From contig DAHWAT010000003.1 in NCBI GenBank assembly GCA_027327085.1, positions 1 to 46,480 of the forward strand: a stretch of 46,480 bases of DNA, in the 5' to 3' direction. The notes beneath the pieces were generated by a model. The model ran no database searches. It saw nothing but the letters and a program-made list of their open reading frames with translations, and was not told the DNA's origin. Both the position numbers and the translations under genes were made by a program. Position 1 is the stretch's first letter. Every line of letters begins with the position of its first letter. This document shows, one piece after another, positions 31,303-39,971 of this stretch. The stretch comes from Candidatus Saccharimonadota bacterium. Its GTDB lineage: Bacteria > Patescibacteriota > Saccharimonadia > Saccharimonadales > UBA4665.

Positions 31303-32589
31303 TTGAACATTAGTGGTATAGTTAAGACTAGACTTCTTCAAAATAAACAAACATCAAAAAACATTATGAAAAAACCTTTTAAGCGAAATAAGCTATATGC
31401 TCGAGTCAGAAAGTCACCTACTTTAGTACTGGTTTTGCTTTTAATCGTCATGGCCATCAGTGGTCTGGGGTCTAAATTAGTCCACGCCGTCAGTTGTAGT
31501 AGTGTGTCTGACTGTCAGGCTCAAATTAATAATTTAAATAATCAAAATACTCAAGCTCAACAGTATGTTAATAGTTTGTCAAGTCGTATTCAAAGTTATC
31601 AAAATACGATTAACTCCTTGGGGGCACAAATTGCCTCTGTTCAACAACAATTAAGCGCTAATCAGGCTAAACAGGCAGCCTTGCAGCAGCAAATTACGGC
31701 TAACGAACAAGAAATTGCCAACAAAAAAGCGGTTTTAGCTGACGATATTAAAACTATGTACGTAGACGGTCAGATGACAACACTTGAAGAATTGGCCACC
31801 AGTAGTAATTTAAGTTCTTTTGTGGATAAGCAGGAGTATCAGTCAGTTGTCCAAAGCGAGCTTAACGCCATCATTCAGCAGATCAATGGTCTTCAGAAGC
31901 AATTACAATCTCAAAAACTCCAAGTGGCCGGTTTAATATCGACTGAGCAAACTCAAAACGTACAGTTAACTAGTGCTGAGAATCAACAACAACAACTGCT
32001 CAGCTATAATCAGGCACAACAAGCGGCCTATAACGCCCAAATTGCCACAGATAATTCAAATATTTCCCAGTTAACTGCTCAGCTGACTGCTTTAAATAGC
32101 GCCGGTACTACATCAGTTGTGTCTAGCGGTGTTTGCGGCGGCGGCTACCCAGCACAGGCACTCGATCCTTACTATCCAGGAGATGGCTTTAATAAGTATT
32201 GGGGCTGTAATTATCCTCAAGATAGTTCAGAAGATAATTGGCATATGGAAAATCGTGAATGTGTTAGCTACACCGCTTATATGGCTTACACAAAATACGG
32301 TGTATCGACTAGTAATTGGGGTGATGCTTATCAGTGGATAGCCTCAGCCGAAGCAGCTGGCTACACAGTTAATCAGACGCCAGCAGTTGGGGCAATTGCC
32401 ATTCGTAATCGTGACTATAACGTTCCTGGCGATGTTGGTCATGCCATGTATGTGGTTGCCGTCAATGGTCCGGACAGCATCACAGTTGATGAGTACAACG
32501 AAAACTATAATGGTACTTTTGACCAAAGAACTTTTGCGCCCAGTAGTTACGCTAATCGTGGTGGACTCTATTACATCCATTTTAATTAA
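31303..32589 (+). CDS. Secreted coiled-coil/CHAP peptidoglycan hydrolase (PcsB-like)
   Basis: This protein probably cuts peptidoglycan under FtsEX control, as PcsB does in streptococci. It has a signal-anchor region (about 39-58, ending SKLVHAVS), a long Gln/Asn-rich coiled coil (about 70-265) with a hinge at SSLSSFVDK-like residues, and a C-terminal CHAP domain with catalytic Cys320 (RECVSYTAY) and His380 (GDVGHAMYVV). A TTG start at 31303 is chosen because AAAGGGTGG lies at the right distance; the later ATG (31366) has no such site. A GGTTAA/TTAACC repeat (31252-31272) lies in the leader. Its place right after ftsEX supports the role. Confidence 0.9.
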   Translation: MNISGIVKTRLLQNKQTSKNIMKKPFKRNKLYARVRKSPTLVLVLLLIVMAISGLGSKLVHAVSCSSVSDCQAQINNLNNQNTQAQQYVNSLSSRIQSYQNTINSLGAQIASVQQQLSANQAKQAALQQQITANEQEIANKKAVLADDIKTMYVDGQMTTLEELATSSNLSSFVDKQEYQSVVQSELNAIIQQINGLQKQLQSQKLQVAGLISTEQTQNVQLTSAENQQQQLLSYNQAQQAAYNAQIATDNSNISQLTAQLTALNSAGTTSVVSSGVCGGGYPAQALDPYYPGDGFNKYWGCNYPQDSSEDNWHMENRECVSYTAYMAYTKYGVSTSNWGDAYQWIASAEAAGYTVNQTPAVGAIAIRNRDYNVPGDVGHAMYVVAVNGPDSITVDEYNENYNGTFDQRTFAPSSYANRGGLYYIHFN

Positions 32590-32623
32590 TTCTTAAGCTT
32601 TTTGTCTGCTATAATAGATGTCA

Positions 32624-33877
32624 ATGAGGAAAATCAAGTTATTGCTTTTGCATGTTTTTGTGCCAAAATCTAAAACCATTTATTTGATTAGGAATGCAGT
32701 CGTTGTAATTGTGGTGTTTTTACTAGGTATTGCTATAGGAGATGGCCGGATTAATTTTAATGCCAATAACTTAAGTTCTCTAAATAATTCACTACCCAAT
32801 CAACTCAATTATTCATCAGTCAATGCCGTATATCAGGCTTTAAAAAATAATTACGACGGGCACTTAACCGAGACAGAACTATTAAATGGCATCAAGCATG
32901 GTCTGGCTCAAGCACCCGGTGATCCGTATACTGAATACTTTACAGCTAGCGAGGCCAAGGCTTTTAATGACGAGCTTAACAATACCTTTAGTGGCATAGG
33001 CGCTGAGTTAACCCAAAACAGTAGCGGTGAAGTAGAAATTATGGCTCCGATTAGCGGTTCTCCAGCGGCTAAAGCAGGGCTAGAACCCAACGACGTGATA
33101 GCTACCATTAACGGTACTTCAACTTCCGGAATGACGGCCGAACAAGCCGCAGCTAAAATAAGAGGTCAGGCTGGGACCAAAGTAACCTTGGGTATTATTC
33201 GCGGTTCTTCCCAGCTCAGCTTTACTATAACCAGGCAGAATATTAATTTGCCCAGCGTTACCACCAAAATCCTTAGTGGCAATATTGGTTATATGCAGAT
33301 CTCTACTTTCGCTAGTGATACGGCTTCTCTGGCTCAAAAGGCCGCCAATCAATTTGTCCAAGACCATGTTAAGGGTATTATTTTAGATCTACGAGATAAC
33401 CCAGGTGGTTTAGTGACCGCTGCTGTACATGTTTCCAGCCTATGGTTAAAACCAGGGCAGGTAATTATGCAAGAAAAACGCGGCAATCAAGTTTTAAATA
33501 CCGAGACTGCCATAGGTGGTGATATTTTACATGGGATCCCAACTGTAGTCTTAATCAACTCGGGTAGTGCCAGTGCTTCTGAAATTACGGCCGGAGCTCT
33601 CCATGATCAAAAAGATGCCTATCTAATTGGCCAAAGAAGTTTTGGTAAAGGCGTAGTCCAAGCTATTATTTGTATAACTGGTAAAACTGAGGCTAATGGT
33701 AGTTGTCCGGCCGATGAGCTTAAAGTAACAATTGCTAGCTGGTATCGCCCTGATGGTCAAGACATTAATCATATAGGTATCACCCCGGACCAAACAGTTC
33801 CATTAACTCAAGCCGAGGTTAATAGCGGCAACGATACACAATTAAAGGCTGCCGAAAATTACATCAATAGCCATTAA
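32624..33877 (+). CDS. C-terminal processing peptidase, S41 family (CtpA/Prc)
   Basis: CtpA-type proteases trim or degrade envelope proteins; in other bacteria they control wall hydrolases. There is one membrane helix (about 20-39), a PDZ domain (about 105-185, GSPAAKAGLEPNDVIA), and the S41 core with the nucleophile in GSASASEI (near residue 313) and the catalytic lysine in RSFGKGVVQ (near 339). The ATG at 32624 is chosen: the extended -10 TGC-TATAAT (32610-32615) ends 8 nt before it, while the earlier ATG at 32618 is only 2 nt from the box. The position after the CHAP hydrolase suggests a functional link. Confidence 0.92.
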   Translation: MRKIKLLLLHVFVPKSKTIYLIRNAVVVIVVFLLGIAIGDGRINFNANNLSSLNNSLPNQLNYSSVNAVYQALKNNYDGHLTETELLNGIKHGLAQAPGDPYTEYFTASEAKAFNDELNNTFSGIGAELTQNSSGEVEIMAPISGSPAAKAGLEPNDVIATINGTSTSGMTAEQAAAKIRGQAGTKVTLGIIRGSSQLSFTITRQNINLPSVTTKILSGNIGYMQISTFASDTASLAQKAANQFVQDHVKGIILDLRDNPGGLVTAAVHVSSLWLKPGQVIMQEKRGNQVLNTETAIGGDILHGIPTVVLINSGSASASEITAGALHDQKDAYLIGQRSFGKGVVQAIICITGKTEANGSCPADELKVTIASWYRPDGQDINHIGITPDQTVPLTQAEVNSGNDTQLKAAENYINSH

Positions 33878-33891
33878 TTTAGGGCAAAGGG

Positions 33892-33938
33892 TTGTCAAAG
33901 CTGGCTAACGCTGATAGCATTAGGGTGATAAAGTTAGC
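33892..33938 (+). promoter_or_regulatory. pyrG promoter and leader hairpin
   Basis: TTGTCA (33892-33897), a 17-nt spacer and TAGCAT (33915-33920) form a moderate promoter. GCTAAC (33904-33909) can pair with GTTAGC (33933-33938) across it, but only part of that repeat would be in the RNA. It may be a protein-binding inverted repeat over the promoter. The C-rich initial region used for reiterative pyrG control in Bacillus is not seen. Confidence 0.35.
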
Positions 33939-33963
33939 TGTTAAGATGGAGTAAAGAGATTGC

Positions 33964-35571
33964 ATGGCGCAGAGTATGACTAAGTATGTGTTTGTAACCG
34001 GGGGTGTACTATCTGGACTGGGTAAGGGCATAACTGCTGCTTCGATCGGTAATCTTCTAAAGGCCAGAGGGCTTAGGGTTAACCTGCAAAAATGTGACCC
34101 CTATCTCAATGTTGATGCTGGAATTTTGAACCCAAGAGAACATGGCGAATGTTTTGTGACAAAAGATGGCGCTGAGACTGACCTTGATTTAGGTCACTAT
34201 GAACGTTTTATTGATGAGGAAATGACAGCTGCCAGTAGCCTAATGAGCGGCCGAGTACTCAAGAAGCTGATAGAAGATGAAAGAGCGGGTAAATTTGAAG
34301 GTGATGACGTTCAGATAATTCCGCATCTAACTGGAGCCATTCAGGATTGGATCATTAAGGCTGGCGAAGGTTTTGATGTTCATATTGTCGAAATAGGTGG
34401 CACAGTAGGTGATTACGAGTCTTTGTCGTTTATTGAAGCCATTAGGGAGCTAGGACTAAAAACCGGTCTAAATAACTGTCTTTATGTCCATGTAGTCTAT
34501 TTGCCGTACCTGAGTGCTAGTAATGAGCTTAAGACAAAACCAGCCCAAAACTCGGTCAGAGAACTGCGCGGACTGGGCATAACTCCTGACGTGCTGGTCT
34601 GTCGCAGTGAACAGTCGTCTAGTCAATCTGTCATTAAAAAACTGAGTTTATTTAGCGGCGTACCAGTTGACTCGATTGCGGCTTTGCCTAATGCCGACAG
34701 TATCTATAGGGTGCCTCTAACACTTGAAAAGGCCGGCATTGCCGATGTTATTGCGTTAAAACTAGGTTTTAATGTAAAAAAACCAGATTTAAGTGAATGG
34801 CAGTCAGTCGTCGATAAAGCTACTACAGCTTACCCTAAAACCCTTAAAATCGGTTTTGTAGCTAAGTATATGGATAATACCGATACTTATATGTCAGTTT
34901 TTGAAGCTTTAAAAGCGGCGGCTTGGCACAATAGCGCTAATATTACTATCGACTGGATCAATGCCGCCAAGTATGATGCGCCCGGTAGCGATATAGGGGC
35001 TGTCTTAAAAAGCTATGACGGTATCGTAGTGCCAGGTGGTTTTGGTCAAAGAGGACTAGAGGGCAAGATTAAAGCCGCTCAATATGCTCTTACACAGCAA
35101 AAGCCCTATCTGGGCCTATGCCTAGGACTACAAATGGCGGTTATAGCAGCGGCTAGGAACGCCGGTCTTACAGAGGCCAATACTTTTGAGCTTGATCCAG
35201 ATGGCCAAAATTTGGTGATTATAACCATGGATGGTCAAGCCGATAAGTTGATGACAGGTGGGACGATGCGACTTGGTAATTATAATTGCCGCTTAGAAGA
35301 GGGAACACTTGCGCATAAAGTCTATAACCAGCTCGACATTGTCGAGAGGCATCGGCATAGGGGAGAGTGTAATAATAATTATCTAAAGGACTATCAAACT
35401 TGGGGGATTAAAGCCAGTGGTTTTAATCCTGACAGTAATCTGGTTGAAGTAATCGAAGGCATTAATCATCCTTTCTTCCTAGCTAGTCAATATCATCCAG
35501 AATTTAAGAGTCGGCCTAATCGACCCCATCCCATGTTTAATGGTTTCATTCAAGCCTTACTTGAAAGATAG
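33964..35571 (+). CDS. pyrG: CTP synthase
   Basis: PyrG makes CTP from UTP and glutamine, feeding RNA, DNA and also the CTP used by ParB. The amidoligase domain starts with TKYVFVTGGVLSGLGKGI and contains KCDPYLNVDAG and the GGTVGDYES motif. The glutamine amidotransferase domain has the nucleophile Cys in LGLCLGLQ and the His/Glu pair in QYHPEFKSRP. The length of 535 aa is typical. Two in-frame ATGs (33964 and 33976) are possible starts; the first is kept, since GGAG-like bases lie upstream at a loose distance. It is the only nucleotide-biosynthesis gene in the window. Confidence 0.96.
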   Translation: MAQSMTKYVFVTGGVLSGLGKGITAASIGNLLKARGLRVNLQKCDPYLNVDAGILNPREHGECFVTKDGAETDLDLGHYERFIDEEMTAASSLMSGRVLKKLIEDERAGKFEGDDVQIIPHLTGAIQDWIIKAGEGFDVHIVEIGGTVGDYESLSFIEAIRELGLKTGLNNCLYVHVVYLPYLSASNELKTKPAQNSVRELRGLGITPDVLVCRSEQSSSQSVIKKLSLFSGVPVDSIAALPNADSIYRVPLTLEKAGIADVIALKLGFNVKKPDLSEWQSVVDKATTAYPKTLKIGFVAKYMDNTDTYMSVFEALKAAAWHNSANITIDWINAAKYDAPGSDIGAVLKSYDGIVVPGGFGQRGLEGKIKAAQYALTQQKPYLGLCLGLQMAVIAAARNAGLTEANTFELDPDGQNLVIITMDGQADKLMTGGTMRLGNYNCRLEEGTLAHKVYNQLDIVERHRHRGECNNNYLKDYQTWGIKASGFNPDSNLVEVIEGINHPFFLASQYHPEFKSRPNRPHPMFNGFIQALLER

Positions 35572-35597
35572 TTTGTTTTTAAGCTAAGATTAAACCT

Positions 35598-35993
35598 ATG
35601 GATCAGACTAACCAGACTCAACATAAACGCATACTCTTAGTTGAAGACGATAATGCCCTGGCTAGTGTTTATGAGGAAAGACTAAAAAATGAAGGTTTTG
35701 GCGTTAGACGAGTTAATAATGGCGAAGATGCCTTGTCGGTTGCTTTAAGTTATCATCCGGACCTTGTACTACTTGATGTGATGATGCCAAAAGTTGATGG
35801 CTTTGATGTTTTAGATATCCTGAGGAATACTCCGGGAACCGCCAATTTAAAAATTATTATGATTACGGCTTTAAGCCAACAGAGCGATAAAGATAGGGCA
35901 ATGGCTTTACACGCCGATGACTATTTGGTCAAATCCCAAGTTGTGATTGCCGATGTTATCAATCGAGTACGTTATCACCTGGGCTTACAATAA
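35598..35993 (+). CDS. Stand-alone receiver-domain response regulator
   Basis: This 131-aa protein is a single CheY-like receiver with an intact phosphorylation site: acidic pair VEDD (16-18), phosphoacceptor Asp60 in LLDVMMP, the Thr of IMITALS, and the lysine of DDYLVKSQ. There is no output domain and no kinase gene adjacent. TTGAAA (35561-35566), an 18-nt spacer and TAAGAT (35585-35590) end 7 nt before the ATG, a leaderless promoter. It must work through protein contacts. Compare the degenerate receiver at 41.9 kb. Confidence 0.93.
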   Translation: MDQTNQTQHKRILLVEDDNALASVYEERLKNEGFGVRRVNNGEDALSVALSYHPDLVLLDVMMPKVDGFDVLDILRNTPGTANLKIIMITALSQQSDKDRAMALHADDYLVKSQVVIADVINRVRYHLGLQ

Positions 35994-36003
35994 CTAAAAA
36001 AGT

Positions 36004-36276
36004 TTAACTAACGGTTACTTCAGTACGAGTGATTGTTCTGCCGCTAAATGAGCGCACGCGACGCTTTTGGTAGGCAACAATACCATCCTGAGCAGCATGA
36101 ATCGTAAAATTACGGCTCATAAAGGTGCCCTTACCGGGACGCTTGGTCATACCAACTTGGCGGACAATCACTTGGCCGGTTTTGACTGATTGGCCGCCAA
36201 ATAATTTAACACCAAGTCTTTGACCTGGGCTGTCGTGAACGTTTTTGGCGGTACCGCCAGCTTTAACATGACTCAT
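36004..36276 (-). CDS. rpmA: Large ribosomal subunit protein bL27
   Basis: bL27 reaches the peptidyl-transferase centre with its N-terminus. The 90-aa protein shows the family pattern: MSHVKAGGTAKNVHDSPGQRLGVKLFGGQ in its first part (partly altered from the usual HKKGGGSS.NGRDS), then GQVIVRQVG and KRPGKGTF. There is no N-terminal extension of the Firmicute type that needs protease trimming. It lies 5 nt after the RNA methylase gene, not beside rplU. Confidence 0.95.
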   Translation of the reverse strand: MSHVKAGGTAKNVHDSPGQRLGVKLFGGQSVKTGQVIVRQVGMTKRPGKGTFMSRNFTIHAAQDGIVAYQKRRVRSFSGRTITRTEVTVS

Positions 36277-36281
36277 TTAGA

Positions 36282-37523
36282 TTATTTCCTTGTTAGTATA
36301 AGTAATTGTCTAGCAACTATTTGGTCAGGCCTATAATATACTAAATTGTCTGACCCAGTGTGCTTAAAACTCACTCGATTATAGCCTAAAGCCGGTATCT
36401 GGTCAATAAGCGGCAGATAGCGAAATTGATTAGGGGCTATTTGCCAGGCGGGCACGGCCAGGCATAATCGGCTATTGGGCTTTAGCTGAGGCGCCAGATT
36501 TTTTAAAAACTTACTAATCATCTGATTTGTCTTTTTTAGCTCATTATCTAGAATGCCTGGTGCAGGAATTTGATTGAAGTTTTGACCAAGGTAGGTTTCA
36601 CTAGCTATAAAATCAATTGGTTGCTGCCAGACATGGCTTTTAGCATCACCTATCTCGGTTTTTATGTTGGCTTCGATTTCAGGATGTTTAGGCAGTAGCC
36701 ACTCATACAGATTAAAATTAGTGTAGTCTACCATGCGCTGATTAAGGTCCGTACCGTAAACCTTATAACCCATTAGAAGAGCCTCTTGTAGCAATACGCC
36801 AGTACCACAGAAGGGGTCTAGAACGACTTTATCGATTGTTTTAAACGGCACTAATTGATCTGGCGGTATGTCGCAAATGGACTGACTTAAATCTTCGGGT
36901 AAACGGCCGGCTGCTAAGTTGATAATCATTTGGGCTAGTTTAGGCGGCAACATACCAACCTGCGAATCTCTTTTAGGTCTGCCGTAGTCACGCTTTGAGT
37001 AGGCAGCAATATCTTGGACTTTAATAGTTTGAGCGATTACAATGCTAGACGCGGTTTTAATAATCACCAACTCCCAGCCATTAGTTGATAGCAGTTTGTT
37101 ATGGATAACTTGTGCTGACGATAGCATTAAACTCTTGTTAGGTATATAGCGTACCGGACGTTTCGTGGCGCTAATAGCCTGCTTCAGCTTGAAGCCTAAG
37201 GCATTAATTTCTTTAGGACTCAATTTAAAACCAATTAGACTAAGACCTAAATACATCTTGCCAGCGGGCATATTGACAGATTGTTTTGGGGCAATTTCAA
37301 TTAAAAATTGCTTAAGCGAGGGCCAGTCTTGGGGTGGAAGCTTAGTTAAAACTTTACAGAAACGGACACTGCCACCTAGACGATCAAAATTAAGCAAACA
37401 GGGATCAACATCGACTAAAGCGGCTTGATCTGTTAAGGGTAATAGCTTATTTGCCCCATACAGACTCTCAACCTCCGCGATACCTAATTCTGGTTGCCGG
37501 CCAAAGACTAATAAACTTTGCAT
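36282..37523 (-). CDS. Putative RNA methylase (Trm11/UPF0020-like)
   Basis: The C-terminal half is a class I SAM methyltransferase with motif I VVLDPFCGTGVLLQEAL and the acidic motif YGTDLNQRMVDYT, the pattern of the Trm11/TrmG10 N2-methylguanosine group. The N-terminal half (about 190 residues, from LLVFGRQPELGIAEVESLYG) resembles the THUMP-containing part of these enzymes. The expected catalytic D/N-P-P-Y is replaced by SETY in FIASETYLG. The likely substrate is guanosine in tRNA (inference). It is followed after 5 nt by rpmA, so ribosome and tRNA functions are linked. Confidence 0.8.
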   Translation of the reverse strand: MQSLLVFGRQPELGIAEVESLYGANKLLPLTDQAALVDVDPCLLNFDRLGGSVRFCKVLTKLPPQDWPSLKQFLIEIAPKQSVNMPAGKMYLGLSLIGFKLSPKEINALGFKLKQAISATKRPVRYIPNKSLMLSSAQVIHNKLLSTNGWELVIIKTASSIVIAQTIKVQDIAAYSKRDYGRPKRDSQVGMLPPKLAQMIINLAAGRLPEDLSQSICDIPPDQLVPFKTIDKVVLDPFCGTGVLLQEALLMGYKVYGTDLNQRMVDYTNFNLYEWLLPKHPEIEANIKTEIGDAKSHVWQQPIDFIASETYLGQNFNQIPAPGILDNELKKTNQMISKFLKNLAPQLKPNSRLCLAVPAWQIAPNQFRYLPLIDQIPALGYNRVSFKHTGSDNLVYYRPDQIVARQLLILTRK

Positions 37524-37583
37524 GACTCTAGTATTTTAGCGAAAAAACAGATTATTTGATATCTGATTGCTATAATAAGTTTT

Positions 37584-38648
37584 ATGAAGTCATGGCTAGT
37601 ACGCCGCTGGAAGTTAGTAATTAATATTTTAACTCTGTTTATTTTAGTTCTTTTAATATTTTTTACTCGACATCAGATTGTATCTACGCTGAGTGATCTT
37701 GGTCATGTTAATGCCGTTTTACTAATACTTCTGATTCCAATTGAAATACTCAATTACCATGCTCAAACCAAAATATACAAGGGTTTATTTAAGATTGTAG
37801 GCAATAATTTATCCTATAAGTTTTTATATAGGGCGTCTTTAGAATTAAATTTTGTTAATCATGTTTTCCCAAGTGGTGGGTTAACAGGCATATCTTATTT
37901 TAGTCTTAGATTAAGACAGGGTAAAAATTTGGGTAGCGGTAAAGTGACGATGATTCATTTGATAAAAATTATCATGTATGTCCTATCGTTTGAAATAATT
38001 CTAATATTTGGCGCCTTTAGTTTGGCGATTATGGGACGAGTTAACGAATTAGTGGTATTGGTAGTCGGGGCTTTGTCGATGCTAATAGTTCTAATGACCT
38101 TAGGTTTTATTTTTGTGGCCGGTAACCGTAGCCGTATAGATGTTTTTATGACTTGGTTGGCTAAAACAATTAATCAGCTTATACATTTTTTGCGGCCTTC
38201 TTCTTCCAATGAGGTGATTAATATTAGCCAATTAAAAAAACTATTTGAAGATTTTCACGATACATACGAAACTTTAAAATCTAATCTATCAGAAATAAAA
38301 CAACCCTTTTTATATTCTTTTCTGGCCGATCTCACGGAAGTTGCAGCAGTTTATGTGGTCTATATGGCTTTTGGCCAATACGTCAACGTAGGGGCAATAA
38401 TTATTGCTTACGGAATAGCTAATTTTGCCGGTCTTGTATCAGTTCTTCCAGGCAATATAGGTATCTATGAAGGTATTATGACGGTAGTTTTAGCCATAAC
38501 CGGTATTCCTCCTGGTGTAAGCTTGCCTATAACCATAATGTATAGAGTGCTTAATACCTTAATTCAAGTTCCACCGGGCTATTTACTGTACCACCTGGCT
38601 TTAAGGAAAGGGCAGGTTAATCAAGAGGATTTAATGCATGGCATTTGA
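37584..38648 (+). CDS. Flippase-like membrane protein (UPF0104/LPG synthase TM-region family)
   Basis: The 354-aa protein has eight or so membrane helices and family features: NHVFPSGGLTGISYF, GNRSRIDVF and LVSVLPGNIGIYEGIMTVVLAITGI in its last third, as in the transmembrane part of lysyl-phosphatidylglycerol synthetases and AglD-like proteins. Members move lipids or lipid-linked molecules; the substrate here is unknown. An extended -10 (TGC-TATAAT at 37571-37576) ends 7 nt before the ATG. xseA starts inside its end (11-nt overlap). Confidence 0.85.
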   Translation: MKSWLVRRWKLVINILTLFILVLLIFFTRHQIVSTLSDLGHVNAVLLILLIPIEILNYHAQTKIYKGLFKIVGNNLSYKFLYRASLELNFVNHVFPSGGLTGISYFSLRLRQGKNLGSGKVTMIHLIKIIMYVLSFEIILIFGAFSLAIMGRVNELVVLVVGALSMLIVLMTLGFIFVAGNRSRIDVFMTWLAKTINQLIHFLRPSSSNEVINISQLKKLFEDFHDTYETLKSNLSEIKQPFLYSFLADLTEVAAVYVVYMAFGQYVNVGAIIIAYGIANFAGLVSVLPGNIGIYEGIMTVVLAITGIPPGVSLPITIMYRVLNTLIQVPPGYLLYHLALRKGQVNQEDLMHGI

Positions 38649-39765
38649 TGAGCTGGTTTTTGGTGTAACTGATTTTGTCAATATTTTTAATCAGACCATG
38701 GAAACGGCTTATCCGGAAGTTTTGATTGAGGGTGAAGTCAAAAACTTTAAAATAAGCCGCAATAAATGGCTTTATTTCGATTTAGTGGACGAGGAATCTA
38801 GTCTAAGATGTTTTGGTAGCGTCTATAGCTTAAACACGCCCCTAGAAGACGGCATGATGTTACGGGTTCGTGGTCAACCTAGACTTCATCATCTTTTTGG
38901 TTTTAGCTTCAATGTTACCAGCATGAGACCAATAGGCGAAGGTAGCCTTAAAAAGGCGGCCGAGCTATTAACTCAGAAATTAACAAAAGAAGGTCTGTTT
39001 GACCTCTCCCGCAAGCGAAGTCTTGAGTACCCACCCGAAAAGATTGGTCTAATTACTTCATCACAGTCAGCTGCTTACGCTGATTTTATAAAAGTTATTA
39101 ATGCTCGTTGGTCAGGCCTAATGATTGAGCTAGAAGATGTTCAAGTACAAGGTGAAGCCGCGCCTGCTCAGATTGTAAAGGCTATCAGCCAATTTAATAG
39201 TACCGTCAATCCGCCTGACGTTTTAGTAATAATTCGTGGTGGTGGTAGTGCTGATGACCTGATGGCCTTTAGTACAGAAGAAGTGACAAGAGCAGTTGCC
39301 AGTAGTCGTATACCCACACTTGTAGCAATAGGTCATGAGATTGATCTTAGTCTAGCTGAGCTAGCCGCCGATAAGAGAGCTAGCACACCTAGTAATGCGG
39401 CTGAACTCTTAACCCCAGATAAAAAAGACTACTTAGCCCAACTGGCTTTGTTGCAAGATGACCTAAGCAGGCTTTATTGGCAATATCTTAAAAAAGCTAA
39501 TCAGGCGTTAAATGCTCAAGCTGTATTAATTAATCAAAACATTAAAAGATTAATAAATTTGCACCAACAGAACTTACAGATTCAGGCTAATTTAGTTGAA
39601 GCTCTTAATCCCAATAATATTCTAAAAAGGGGCTATTCTATAATTAGTGATTCTAGGGGCAAGACTATCAAGAGCTCTTCAGAGGTTAGTCTGAATAGCC
39701 TTTTACGGGCCAGACTATATCAAGGTGAGCTAACTGCCTTAGTTAAACATATTAAAGGAGAATAA
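38638..39765 (+). CDS. xseA: Exonuclease VII large subunit
   Basis: XseA is the catalytic subunit of a single-strand DNA exonuclease. The 375-aa protein has the N-terminal OB fold (VLIEGEVKNFKISRNKWLYFDL), the catalytic domain with KIGLITSSQSAAYADF, VLVIIRGGGSADDL and VAIGHEIDLSLAELAADKRASTPSNAAEL in consecutive parts, a coiled coil, and the end motif PNNILKRGYSII. GAGG upstream of the ATG lies inside the preceding gene. xseB follows by 2 nt. Confidence 0.95.
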   Translation: MAFDELVFGVTDFVNIFNQTMETAYPEVLIEGEVKNFKISRNKWLYFDLVDEESSLRCFGSVYSLNTPLEDGMMLRVRGQPRLHHLFGFSFNVTSMRPIGEGSLKKAAELLTQKLTKEGLFDLSRKRSLEYPPEKIGLITSSQSAAYADFIKVINARWSGLMIELEDVQVQGEAAPAQIVKAISQFNSTVNPPDVLVIIRGGGSADDLMAFSTEEVTRAVASSRIPTLVAIGHEIDLSLAELAADKRASTPSNAAELLTPDKKDYLAQLALLQDDLSRLYWQYLKKANQALNAQAVLINQNIKRLINLHQQNLQIQANLVEALNPNNILKRGYSIISDSRGKTIKSSSEVSLNSLLRARLYQGELTALVKHIKGE

Positions 39766-39767
39766 TT

Positions 39768-39965
39768 ATGCCAAAAGGTGCGATAAAGCCAAACTTTAAT
39801 CTGCTGAAGCAGCAACTCGATGAGTTGGTGGCCAAGTTACAATCGGATGATTTAGACGTTGATCAGGCCTTGGCTTACTACAAGCAGGCCGAGCAGCTAA
39901 TCACTAAATTAAAAGCCTATCTACTTCAGGCCGAGAATTCAGTTAAGGTCATGAAATTAAAATAA
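39768..39965 (+). CDS. xseB: Exonuclease VII small subunit
   Basis: The 65-aa helical protein has the family pattern: LKQQLDELVAKLQSDDLDVDQALAYYKQAEQLI (read as consecutive helices) followed by a C-terminal helix ending in VKVMKLK. It binds XseA to form the active enzyme. AAAGGAG lies just before the ATG, and its start is 2 nt after the xseA stop, so the two are made together. Confidence 0.9.
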   Translation: MPKGAIKPNFNLLKQQLDELVAKLQSDDLDVDQALAYYKQAEQLITKLKAYLLQAENSVKVMKLK

Positions 39966-39971
39966 CCACAC

